DNA of 64,000 nt from positions 1 to 64,000 of the forward strand of contig JAEWMB010000012.1 in the NCBI GenBank assembly GCA_023457255.1, read 5' to 3'. A program made the translations under genes and the position numbers. Below the pieces are notes generated by a model. It was given only the letters and a program-made list of their open reading frames with translations, was not told the DNA's origin and made no database searches. Source of the stretch: Bacillota bacterium (GTDB lineage: Bacteria > Bacillota > Clostridia > Lachnospirales > Lachnospiraceae). This document shows positions 44,955 to 53,626 of this stretch, piece by piece (position 1 is the stretch's first letter; each line of letters opens with the position of its first letter).

Positions 44955-45293
44955 ATGTCATACTTTCATTTAAAAAAGGATACTAAAATCGAAATAGTAG
45001 AAGCTGGAAAATGCAGCCGCAGAATTACAGGCTATGACGGAAAATTAATGACAGTTGAGGTGTTTTTTAAAAACGAATGTATTTCAGCCCCGCATAAACA
45101 TCCGCACGAGCAAATTACTTACTGTCTGGAAGGTAAATTTGAGTTCTATATCGGAGAGGAAACAAAGGTGATAGAGGAAGGGGACACGGTATATATGCCT
45201 CCGGAAATAATGCACAATTGTAAGCTATTATCAGAAAAAGGCAGATTGTTAGATATTTTTACACCGATACGAGAAGATTTTTTAAGCGAATAG
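44955..45293 (+). CDS. kdgF: KdgF-like uronate-linearising cupin
   Basis: This 112-residue single cupin has the length and pattern of KdgF. HKHPHEQITYCLEGKFEF supplies His47, His49 and Gln53, and MPPEIMHN supplies His87 as metal ligands. KdgF opens unsaturated monouronates made by pectate or alginate lyases, giving linear keto-sugars. The gene has an AAGGAGG site and stands directly after two lyases and before an SDR that could reduce the product. Position and sequence both support the call. It has no signal peptide, as expected for a cytoplasmic enzyme. Confidence 0.82.
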   Translation: MSYFHLKKDTKIEIVEAGKCSRRITGYDGKLMTVEVFFKNECISAPHKHPHEQITYCLEGKFEFYIGEETKVIEEGDTVYMPPEIMHNCKLLSEKGRLLDIFTPIREDFLSE

Positions 45294-45379
45294 GAAATAC
45301 CTTATCTTGTAAAGTGTAGATATATAGAAAATGAAAATTGGAAAAGAAAACAGGAAGTAAAATTCAGGAGGATCAGAAA

Positions 45380-46114
45380 ATGAGAGCAGTTATAACAGGT
45401 GGAACAGGCGGAATTGGATTTAGCGTAGCAATGGCTTTAGGGCAGGAAGGGTATGATATAATCATTACCGGAATTGATAAAGAAGCTGCCGGCAATGCAT
45501 TGGCTCAATTAAAAGAAAATAATATTAATGCTGAGTTTATCTATGCCAATTCCATGGAGGAAGAGGATGTGAACCAAGCTTTTGAACAGATATCAAAACA
45601 GTATGATTCCATTGATGTATTAGTAAATAATGTAGGAGGCTTAGGAGGCAGACAGAAATTTGATGGTATGGAGACTTCCTTTATGAGAAGAGTAATGGCA
45701 TTAAATTTTGACAGTGCATTTTTTGCAAGCAGGGCGGCAATCCCTCTATTAAAGAAAGGCACGAATCCTTCCATTATTAATTATAGCACCATAGCAGTTA
45801 CTTCCGGCGGAGGTCCAGGCGCTGGAATTTATGCAGCAAGCAAGGCAGCAATTGAAGGCTTAACCCGTGCTTTAGCAAAAGAACTTGCGGAGTTTGGCAT
45901 TCGGGTAAATGCGGTATCACCTGGAACGATTGATACTGCGTTCCATTCTGCAACAAGCAGAGATGTTATGGAAACATGGAAGTCTGGTATCGTAATGAAG
46001 CGTTTTGGTGATCCGTCCGAAGTAGCAACTGTTGTTGAATTTTTAACTTCAACCAAAGCTTCCTTCTTAACAGGTGAAATCATTCAAGTGAATGGCGGGC
46101 AGGCATTTATTTAG
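45380..46114 (+). CDS. SDR reductase, likely acting on linear keto-uronates
   Basis: The protein has 244 residues from ATG 45380 (AGGAGG upstream). It carries GGTGGIG (7-13), the NNVGG motif near 88, a serine strand and catalytic Tyr151/Lys155 (YAASK); the C-terminal QVNGGQAF is typical of KduD/FabG-like SDRs. After KdgF the next step is reduction of the keto product (DEH to KDG, or KduD-type chemistry). No kdgK or kdgA is in the window, so later steps must be encoded elsewhere. The substrate is inference from gene order. Confidence 0.82.
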   Translation: MRAVITGGTGGIGFSVAMALGQEGYDIIITGIDKEAAGNALAQLKENNINAEFIYANSMEEEDVNQAFEQISKQYDSIDVLVNNVGGLGGRQKFDGMETSFMRRVMALNFDSAFFASRAAIPLLKKGTNPSIINYSTIAVTSGGGPGAGIYAASKAAIEGLTRALAKELAEFGIRVNAVSPGTIDTAFHSATSRDVMETWKSGIVMKRFGDPSEVATVVEFLTSTKASFLTGEIIQVNGGQAFI

Positions 46115-46161
46115 TTTATGATGGGGAAAATGTAATTTCTCCTGCTATCTACACTAACTTT

Positions 46162-46196
46162 CATGGGGCTTCTACAGGGAATAGAAGCCCCATGAT
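46162..46196 (+). terminator. Strong hairpin ending the uronate operon
   Basis: CATGGGGCTTCTA (46162-46174) and its perfect complement (46182-46194) form a 13-bp stem with a 7-base loop. No T-run follows, so termination may be incomplete, with read-through into the chemoreceptor gene. Confidence 0.65.
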
Positions 46197-46244
46197 TCAC
46201 GATATGCCACACAAAAGCTTAATCTAAAATCGAAGAAACGGAGT

Positions 46245-48305
46245 GTGAGTACGATAATTAAGAAAAAGCAGTTTTCCATTAGTATTTTTGTAAAATTAAT
46301 TGCAGGTTATTTTGTTCCGGTCTTGTTTATGATACTGCTGGGAATTATTGCGTTATTTAAGTCTTCTTCCGGGTTAAACGAAAATTTTGAGAATAGTACA
46401 AACCAAGCAATTGACATGACTGCAAACTACTTGGAATTAGTTCTGGAAACGGCACAAGCAGAAATTGATCAATATAGCAAAAATATGAAATTATATAATT
46501 ACATGTCCGGCGAATCCATGGGCGACCTAACAAAACAATTGGCTTTCCTGGATGAAATATATCAATCTATCTCCTCGGCAACTACAGCAAATAAGTTTAT
46601 CACAAATATACATATCATACCGGGGAAAGAATATAATGTATTTTCAACCACCTTAAAAGGGAATCGTGGCTTTTATGAGCTTTTAGAAGAATCCCCAGAA
46701 GGAGCGGCACTGCAGCAAAAGAGTACTATTTGGGTGGGAACACATAAAACAATTGATCAAGAATTAGGGATGAATGAAAGCGGCTATATTATCTCCTATA
46801 TGAAATTAATAAAGAGTTTTAATAAAGATTATGGTGTTTTGGTTGTTGATATCAGTAAAAAAGAATTGACGGAAATTTTAAGCCAATTGAATTTAGGGAT
46901 AGGAAGTCATGTAGGTTTTATAACCGCAGACGGAAAAGAAATAGCAGTATCAAGAGAAAATCAAGATTTGCAGGAAATATCATATTCTGCTCAATCCTTT
47001 TATCAAGAGAGCAAACGAAGGGAAGAAGCCAAAGGAAATTCTTACGTAGATATTCTAGGTGAGAAGTACTATTACATGTATCATAAGATTGGTGATACCG
47101 ATGCTATGATTTGTGCGCTGGTACCACAAAAAAATATTGTGAAGCAAGCCAGTGAGCTTAAGTATATTGTTAGCATCATTGTTGTCATAGCAAGTATCAT
47201 TGCACTTTTCTTTGGGGTTAGGATATCAACAGGTATTAGCAGGTGTTTATCTGCTATTAACAAAAAGTTAAAATTAGCAGCCAATGGTGATTTAAGTATA
47301 ACAATAGCAACAAAACGCAGGGATGAATTTGCTGTTCTTGTTTTCAATATCTGTGAGATGATTGAAGGTACCAGAAAATTGATATATCAGGTAGAGCAAG
47401 TATCCAAGGAAGTGACGCTATCCTCCGGAAAAGTAATTGATGCCTCTAATAGTATTGCATTATCTTCGGAGAAGATTTCCTTTGCAATTAAAGATATCGA
47501 TCAGGGAATCTTGCAGCAGGCGCAGGACTCTCAGGATTGTTTGGCTCAGGTGGATACCTTGTCACAGTGTATTACAACAGTGAATGACAATATCAGAAAG
47601 ACAGTAACTGTAGCAGAAGAATCCAAGGCTATAGTGGATAAGGGTATCAAAAAGATGACGATTATGACAAAACAGTCGGAGGAGACATCAAAGATAACAG
47701 GGAGCGTTGTTGAAAATATTGGAGTCCTAAAGGAAAAATCAGAATCTATAAACACAATCATCAATGTAATCAATGAGATAGCAGATCAAACTAACTTGCT
47801 CTCCTTAAATGCAAGTATTGAAGCAGCAAGAGCCGGAAATGCCGGAAAAGGATTTGCAGTAGTTGCAAATGAAATAAAGAAGCTTGCCGAAGAATCTCAA
47901 AATTCTGCCGGTAAAATTAAAGAAATTGTAGAAGATATTAACCTGCAGACTTTGGATACCGTTGAAAAGGCGATGGAGGCAGAAAGCATTGTTTTCAAAC
48001 AAAATGCGGCAATACAAGAAACGATAGAGGTTTTTCAGGATATGAAAGACAGTATGCAAAAAATGCTTTCTAATATGGAGAAGGTGTATGTAGATGTTTC
48101 CAGTATGGAATCTGCAAGGGTAAGTACTTTAGAGGCGATTCAAAATATCTCTGCGGTATCGGAAGAAACTTATGCGGCTTCCAGTATGGTAAATGACAGT
48201 TTATCAGCTCAGGAGGAAGCGGTAGAGCATTCGGAGAAGGTTTCTGCCGAGTTAAAGCAAAATGCTGAAATATTAGAAGGAGCATTGAAACAATTTTCTA
48301 TTTAA
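46245..48305 (+). CDS. Methyl-accepting chemotaxis protein
   Basis: The 686-residue chemoreceptor has a transmembrane helix at about 14-38, an extracellular sensor domain of about 265 residues (probably dCache-like), a second helix at about 306-327, HAMP (about 328-380) and a long cytoplasmic signalling coiled coil. The hairpin tip contains EIADQTNLLSLNASIEAARAG near 512-532. The best start is GTG 46245, but GGAG is only 1 base away, so the true start may differ. Its place between the uronate operon and the alginate lyase suggests that it senses polyuronate breakdown products. This is inference from position. Confidence 0.88.
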   Translation: MSTIIKKKQFSISIFVKLIAGYFVPVLFMILLGIIALFKSSSGLNENFENSTNQAIDMTANYLELVLETAQAEIDQYSKNMKLYNYMSGESMGDLTKQLAFLDEIYQSISSATTANKFITNIHIIPGKEYNVFSTTLKGNRGFYELLEESPEGAALQQKSTIWVGTHKTIDQELGMNESGYIISYMKLIKSFNKDYGVLVVDISKKELTEILSQLNLGIGSHVGFITADGKEIAVSRENQDLQEISYSAQSFYQESKRREEAKGNSYVDILGEKYYYMYHKIGDTDAMICALVPQKNIVKQASELKYIVSIIVVIASIIALFFGVRISTGISRCLSAINKKLKLAANGDLSITIATKRRDEFAVLVFNICEMIEGTRKLIYQVEQVSKEVTLSSGKVIDASNSIALSSEKISFAIKDIDQGILQQAQDSQDCLAQVDTLSQCITTVNDNIRKTVTVAEESKAIVDKGIKKMTIMTKQSEETSKITGSVVENIGVLKEKSESINTIINVINEIADQTNLLSLNASIEAARAGNAGKGFAVVANEIKKLAEESQNSAGKIKEIVEDINLQTLDTVEKAMEAESIVFKQNAAIQETIEVFQDMKDSMQKMLSNMEKVYVDVSSMESARVSTLEAIQNISAVSEETYAASSMVNDSLSAQEEAVEHSEKVSAELKQNAEILEGALKQFSI

Positions 48306-48473
48306 GTTATGGAAAAGAAAAGGAAACAAAGCAGATTCGCAGGTTCAAGGTTATTAAGAAACAGATTATTTTTTATGGCTCAATAGATTCTTTTAGATTA
48401 TAAAAAGGTAATAAAGAATACCAAAAATAGAAAATGAAGGATATGGTGAAAATTTGATATGATTAAAAAAAGG

Positions 48474-48538
48474 ATATTGTATATGATATGGATTATTAAT
48501 GATTTACATTAAGGTACTGATACAACATAGTTAGCTTA
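48474..48538 (+). promoter_or_regulatory. Shared promoter/operator, copy 2 (PL7 lyase)
   Basis: This is the partner of 35578-35642 (46 of 65 identical, ungapped). TTTACA (48503-48508), 17 bases, CATAGT (48526-48531), with ATGAT direct repeats at 48484 and 48500 immediately upstream of the -35 box. The lyase start lies 24 bases after the segment. No other gene in the window carries an evident third copy. Confidence 0.65.
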
Positions 48539-48562
48539 TCAATGATGAGTAAGGAGGATTTT

Positions 48563-51500
48563 ATGAACTGTATTGGGAACACAAGAAGAGTGAAGAATGT
48601 AGCAAGAAAAATCTTTATTCTAGCATTAATTATGGCATTGTCAATTTCAGGCATACCAATGAGCCGGGCATATGCAAAGGAAGAAAAGAAAGAAACTGTT
48701 TATACGGTAAAAAAGGGGGATACACTAAGTAAAATTGCAAAGCAATATAGTACGTCAGTGGCACAATTTGCAAAATTAAATAACCTTCAAAACGTAAATT
48801 TTATCAGAGTCGGACAGAAACTAATGATACCGGGAAGAGCCACCAAGGTAGTAAAAAATCAGTCTGAACTAAATAAGGCTTTCGATTCTGGGTTGTATGG
48901 GACAATAAAAATTGAATCTGATAAAGCGATTCGGTTTGATCTTCCGAATAAGAAATATAACGGTATTACTCTTATTGTGAATGCTCCGAAGGCATCGGTA
49001 TCAAATCGGGCAACCTTTCAGCAAATTATCATTCGAAGTTTAAATCAGAACGGCTGGAAGGAAGCCGGTAAGCAAAATTCTTTTGTAATCGAAGCAAAAA
49101 GCTTACATATGGTTCTTGATAAAAATGCAGTGGTAGCCAAGATAACCTCCACGAAAAAGGTGGATAGCTTTACTGTAGAAAATAATACTGCAAAAAAACT
49201 TGTTGTGAAAACACAAAAGGGTTCGGTTACTGTTGAGAAAAAGCAGCGAACAACGATTGTAAATGGAGAAAAGGTGAAAGAGACTCCAAAACCAACGATT
49301 GTGCCAACCACAACGGTCACTCCAAAGCCGACAAAAAAACCGCAGCCAACCCAGGTACCACAATCGACACCGACCCCGCAGCCGACCCAGGTACCACAGT
49401 CAACGCCGACTCAGCAGCCGACCCAAGTGCCGCAGGCTACGCCGGTACCACAGCCGACCCAAGTGCCGCAGGCTACGCCGACCCCGCAGCCAACACAGAT
49501 ACCAACCAAATTATTACCATGTGATATTGCTGATTTCTCAACTTGGAAGCTGCAGCTCCCGACACCGAATGAAACGATGACCGGAGTGGAAGAAATTACA
49601 GCGGACAGATTAGTGAATGGATACGAAGGACCGAACTTTTATGTCGATCAGATGGACGGCGGTATTGTTATGAGTTCACCCGTTGATGGATTTAAAACGG
49701 GGAATACAACCTATTCACGTTCCGAACTTCGTGAATTAATTGATGGAAAAACAGCCTCCGTCAACTGGTACTGGAAGGGGACTCATATTCTAAGAACCAG
49801 TGAGATGGTAACAGAGGTTCCATCCAATGGGAAAACAATCGTTTCCCAGATTCATGGCATCTGGCCAAACGGAGAAAACGGGCCGGTGTTGATAAAAGTT
49901 CAGTATGAATATTTGACAAAGAGTGTAGGTGTATTTATTAAGACAGCAGCGTATAACAGTGCGTCAGATAAGAAATTCTATTTTCCTAATGTTGATTTAA
50001 ATCAGAGGTTTGATACCGAAATTAAGATTGTAGAAGGTGTTGCTTATGTTACTATCTCAAGTAATGGAAGAAGTGAAACTTATGCGTATGATTTTTTAGG
50101 TAATGATTCCTCCTGGGAAAGTCAATTAGGTTATTTTAAAGTAGGTAACTATGTGCAGGATAGTGTGAAAGACTATGAGGGTGAGGGAGCTACCGTTAAG
50201 GTATATAAAATCGAAACCTTCCATGATGATAATTATGTAAAACCTGTACCAATCGAGTCTTTGGCGATGCTTCAGGATAATATAACCATGGGGGTTGGTG
50301 AGACAATGAAACTAGAAACTCAGTGTACGCCGATCGATACCGTAAACAAAGCAGTAACCTGGAGTGTAGTAGAAGGAAATGAGAACTTAGCGGTAAATAA
50401 CCAGGGGATTATTACAGCCATTGCGGAAGGGTTTGCAAAAGTCAGAGCTACAAGCGTAGAAAACACCAACGTTTATGCAGAGTGCAGCATAGTAATTGTA
50501 AAAGAAATTACGCAGGAAGTAAAAGCTGTGTATGAACAGGATTTTGGTACGGAGCTTCCTTATGATATCGAAGGAGCCGAGGAAATCGGCTTGCTTCCAA
50601 GTGGTGCTACTACTGTAAAGGTAGTAAAGGAAGATGGTAACTATGTCTTGAAATTCTCGGATAATGATGCCTCCGGCAGTGCAAAAGCAGGTATTTATTT
50701 TCCGGAAGAATTAGATAGCGTAACGGTAAGCTTTAAAGTTCGTGTCGACGAAACAGAAATCAAGGATACCAAGAATACTCCGTCTTATTTATATTTATGT
50801 GTTGGCGGCAGTGATACCTGGTTAACGGCGGCTGATGAAATGTTCCGCCTTCGCAATGGTTCTACTTATAATGCAGGGACACTGACGAACCATATGTGGC
50901 TCTTGACTCATGGTTATCAGGAAGCAGCTATGAATTTGGATGCGGCGAAGTTTGAACTTGGAGAGTGGAGGGAAGTAACCATTATCACAACTCCTGATAA
51001 CGGAACAGCAAAAGGAAATAAATCGGATGTCTATATTGATGGTCTGAAAGTAGGCAGTCAGCTAACGAACAATTTTAACAGTCCATATGTAAATCAAGTG
51101 AATTTCTATTCCGGAACAAAGGACTTAATAAGTTTTTCAATTGATGATGTTAAAGTTTATTCCGGAGTGAAAGCACCGGAGTCTGCAAATGCTTCGGCAC
51201 CGGAATCTGTCAAAATTGGAGTTACGCCATCCATTATGGCGATTGGTGACTCCATCAGGCTTAACGTTACAATAGCTCCGGATGGTGCGCAGGAAGGTTT
51301 GATTTATTCTGTAACCGGCGGTAAGGAATTTGTTTCTGTCAGTAAGGACGGGTTTCTTACGGCGGTAAAAGAAGGAACCGCAACTATACGGGTTTCCAGT
51401 AAGTCTCACCCGGAGGTTTATGATGAATGTATAATCACGGTAGTAGATAATAATGCGATTGTTCGTGTGGAGTCATTAACTCTTGCAGAAGATAAAGTTA

Positions 51501-53113
51501 CACTTTCCATAGGTCAGACAAAGGAGCTTGTTCCGCAGATTACTCCGGCAAATGCGACAGAGCAAGGGATAAGCTATGAAGTAATTAGTGGATTTGATTG
51601 TGTTACGGTATCACAAACAGGGGTAATAACGGCATTAAAAGCCGGAGCAGCCACAGTACGTGTTAAGAGCTTGGATAATCCAAAAGTTTATACAGATTGT
51701 AATATTGCTATCGTAAAGAGCGTTCCCGCAGGGACAATTATTTTTCATGATACGTTCAGTACGGTGTTAGATATATCAAAGTGGGAGACTGCAACTTCTA
51801 ATAATCAATTTACGGAAAACAAAGCAGTAGATGGTGCCTTACGCATGTTTGATGACAATGGCGCAGGTCAGCCAAAGGCATTCTTTGCATTTGAACCACA
51901 GGCATCCACAGTCTCCATGCAATTTAAGATTAAAGTAACAAGAGACTTAAAAGAGGGAACCGACCGGTTTTCAGCCGTTACCATTGGTTTTGGCACCGGA
52001 GCGATTACCTCACAGGTAAATGAAGCCTTTCGCTTTAAGACAAGCGGCTCTATCTCAAATAGTACTGTAGTAAATCCAAGATTTGTATATAGTAATCCGG
52101 AAGGCACCGGTTTCTTAGATACTGGTAAAAACTATGAGTTGAAGGAATGGTATACCGTAACGATGGTCACTACACCGGATGACGGCAGTGAGCGTGCGAA
52201 TACAACAGACCTTTATATTGATGGAATAAAAGTAATTGACAGGGCAGTGAATAAAAATAAATTTGCAACGATTGATAAGTTTATTTTCCAAACAGGGACA
52301 ACAGATTTTACAGAATACTTTATTGATGACATGAAGATTTGGACTGGCGATTATGCAGATGGCAGCGAAGGAACAGTTCCGGAAGAACCGGGTCAGACTT
52401 TAATCTATAGCGAAGCCTTTGACTATACCACACCAGAAGAACTTCCGGTTGCTTCCAGTGAAACGAACCCTTCTGTTCGGCCTTCCTGGAAAGTAACCTC
52501 AGCAAGCGGTGCGTCTATTGAGATAGCGGGTGATGGAGAAAATAATAAGGCACTAAGGTTTATGGACGATTCCGACGCTCTGCAGCCGAAAGCGTTATTA
52601 ATTTTTGACAAAGCTGCAGGCACTACGACAATTGAGTTTGATTTGATGATAGAAGATGACAGGATTTATAACGATGGGACAGAGAAAGCATCCGTAGTTT
52701 CCATTGGAATCGGATCTTCGGATATTGGCAGTCCATCGTCAAAAGCCCGTGAAATGTTCCGGTTTAAGACGAAAGCGAATGTAGAAACCGCAGAGGGTGT
52801 TTCTGTGGTAACAGGAAGAAAATTCTGTTACGAGCAGGAGGATAACAGCGGCAAGTATACGGACATCCCGGGAATATCATATGAACTGAATACCTGGTAT
52901 ACGATTAAATTCGTGATGACTCCGGGAGAAGCGGGTACTACATCCATTTTCATAAATGGGGTAAAAGTAGTGAGCGAAGCTCCGAACAAAAAACCGGCTG
53001 TTCCTAATACAGATCCGGCGTCCACTGCAAACACAATTGATTCCTTCCTGATACAGGGAGAAAAAGCATCTCTATCCATATTCCGGATCGATAATGTGAA
53101 AGTATATCGATAA
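48563..53113 (+). CDS. Secreted multidomain PL7 alginate lyase with LysM domain
   Basis: The protein has 1516 residues from ATG 48563 (AAGGAGG). A signal peptide ends near residue 38. A LysM domain follows (TVKKGDTLSKIAKQYS...VGQKLMIPG, about 47-90), likely binding peptidoglycan. A Pro-Thr repeat linker (about 255-315) leads to a PL7 catalytic domain with SRSELREL near 386, VSQIHGIW near 429 (QIH variant) and YFKVGNYVQ near 524. Downstream are Big_2-like Ig domains and three related laminin-G-like sandwich domains, each ending in D-D/N-x-K-V/I-Y/W. It should cut alginate-type polyuronate at the cell surface. The QIH signature is usually linked to guluronate-containing substrate. Confidence 0.88.
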   Translation: MNCIGNTRRVKNVARKIFILALIMALSISGIPMSRAYAKEEKKETVYTVKKGDTLSKIAKQYSTSVAQFAKLNNLQNVNFIRVGQKLMIPGRATKVVKNQSELNKAFDSGLYGTIKIESDKAIRFDLPNKKYNGITLIVNAPKASVSNRATFQQIIIRSLNQNGWKEAGKQNSFVIEAKSLHMVLDKNAVVAKITSTKKVDSFTVENNTAKKLVVKTQKGSVTVEKKQRTTIVNGEKVKETPKPTIVPTTTVTPKPTKKPQPTQVPQSTPTPQPTQVPQSTPTQQPTQVPQATPVPQPTQVPQATPTPQPTQIPTKLLPCDIADFSTWKLQLPTPNETMTGVEEITADRLVNGYEGPNFYVDQMDGGIVMSSPVDGFKTGNTTYSRSELRELIDGKTASVNWYWKGTHILRTSEMVTEVPSNGKTIVSQIHGIWPNGENGPVLIKVQYEYLTKSVGVFIKTAAYNSASDKKFYFPNVDLNQRFDTEIKIVEGVAYVTISSNGRSETYAYDFLGNDSSWESQLGYFKVGNYVQDSVKDYEGEGATVKVYKIETFHDDNYVKPVPIESLAMLQDNITMGVGETMKLETQCTPIDTVNKAVTWSVVEGNENLAVNNQGIITAIAEGFAKVRATSVENTNVYAECSIVIVKEITQEVKAVYEQDFGTELPYDIEGAEEIGLLPSGATTVKVVKEDGNYVLKFSDNDASGSAKAGIYFPEELDSVTVSFKVRVDETEIKDTKNTPSYLYLCVGGSDTWLTAADEMFRLRNGSTYNAGTLTNHMWLLTHGYQEAAMNLDAAKFELGEWREVTIITTPDNGTAKGNKSDVYIDGLKVGSQLTNNFNSPYVNQVNFYSGTKDLISFSIDDVKVYSGVKAPESANASAPESVKIGVTPSIMAIGDSIRLNVTIAPDGAQEGLIYSVTGGKEFVSVSKDGFLTAVKEGTATIRVSSKSHPEVYDECIITVVDNNAIVRVESLTLAEDKVTLSIGQTKELVPQITPANATEQGISYEVISGFDCVTVSQTGVITALKAGAATVRVKSLDNPKVYTDCNIAIVKSVPAGTIIFHDTFSTVLDISKWETATSNNQFTENKAVDGALRMFDDNGAGQPKAFFAFEPQASTVSMQFKIKVTRDLKEGTDRFSAVTIGFGTGAITSQVNEAFRFKTSGSISNSTVVNPRFVYSNPEGTGFLDTGKNYELKEWYTVTMVTTPDDGSERANTTDLYIDGIKVIDRAVNKNKFATIDKFIFQTGTTDFTEYFIDDMKIWTGDYADGSEGTVPEEPGQTLIYSEAFDYTTPEELPVASSETNPSVRPSWKVTSASGASIEIAGDGENNKALRFMDDSDALQPKALLIFDKAAGTTTIEFDLMIEDDRIYNDGTEKASVVSIGIGSSDIGSPSSKAREMFRFKTKANVETAEGVSVVTGRKFCYEQEDNSGKYTDIPGISYELNTWYTIKFVMTPGEAGTTSIFINGVKVVSEAPNKKPAVPNTDPASTANTIDSFLIQGEKASLSIFRIDNVKVYR
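49342..49505 (+). repeat. 36-bp tandem repeats encoding a Pro-Thr linker
   Basis: About four and a half copies of a 12-residue unit (PQPTQVPQ-S/A-TPTP) are encoded by imperfect 36-base repeats between the LysM region and the PL7 domain. This is a flexible secreted-enzyme linker, not a CRISPR. Confidence 0.85.
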
Positions 53114-53147
53114 TTTTAGGTGAGATTGATATAATAAATTAACCACT

Positions 53148-53200
53148 AAGGGAGCGCCGTAAAATAGCTGACTAATAGCTATTTTGCAACGCTCCTTTGT
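53148..53200 (+). terminator. Terminator of the PL7 gene
   Basis: AAGGGAGCG (about 53148-53156) pairs with CGCTCCTTT, and an inner AAAATAGCT/AGCTATTTT helix extends the stem. TTTGT follows. Except for the promoter candidate at 53432, I see no feature in the rest of the 53201-53626 gap. A wobble-rich hairpin may lie near 53378-53417. Confidence 0.75.
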
Positions 53201-53431
53201 AATTCGGGACAATTCATAATTCAATGTTTTTATGGATATTCTTCGCAACTTTTATGAGGATATATACAGAAACTTCAGATTTATAATGCGATAAGCTGTT
53301 ACATATGATATTATGAATAAAAATTTAGGCAAACAAAGCAAGTACCTCCTAAATGATAATCTTAATCAGACAACTCTACAGGGCTGGATTCGGTATTGTA
53401 TCGGATTTGGCCTTTTTGAAAATAGATTGAA

Positions 53432-53460
53432 TTGACACTTTTCTTGTGAAATTACATACT
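53432..53460 (+). promoter_or_regulatory. Candidate promoter of the xylanase gene
   Basis: TTGACA (53432-53437) is perfect. CATACT (53455-53460) follows after 17 bases. The start codon is 166 bases further on, giving a long leader in which I identify no known element. Confidence 0.55.
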
Positions 53461-53626
53461 ACAGTTCGACAACTCGAAATTTGCGGTTAAAAAACGGAAC
53501 AAGTTATAAGCCAATACTATAAAAATCTTTCAAATTATAGTAAAATAATGGTATTACCAGACGGACAAGCTTAAGCTTAATAAGGGGTAATAAGTCACTG
53601 TTCATTAACAAGCAGGAGGTGTGTTT

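Noticed and set aside
49342..49505. Regular repeats that could suggest a CRISPR array
   Set aside because: Units are contiguous without spacers and encode a Pro-Thr linker in frame. No cas gene is present in the window.
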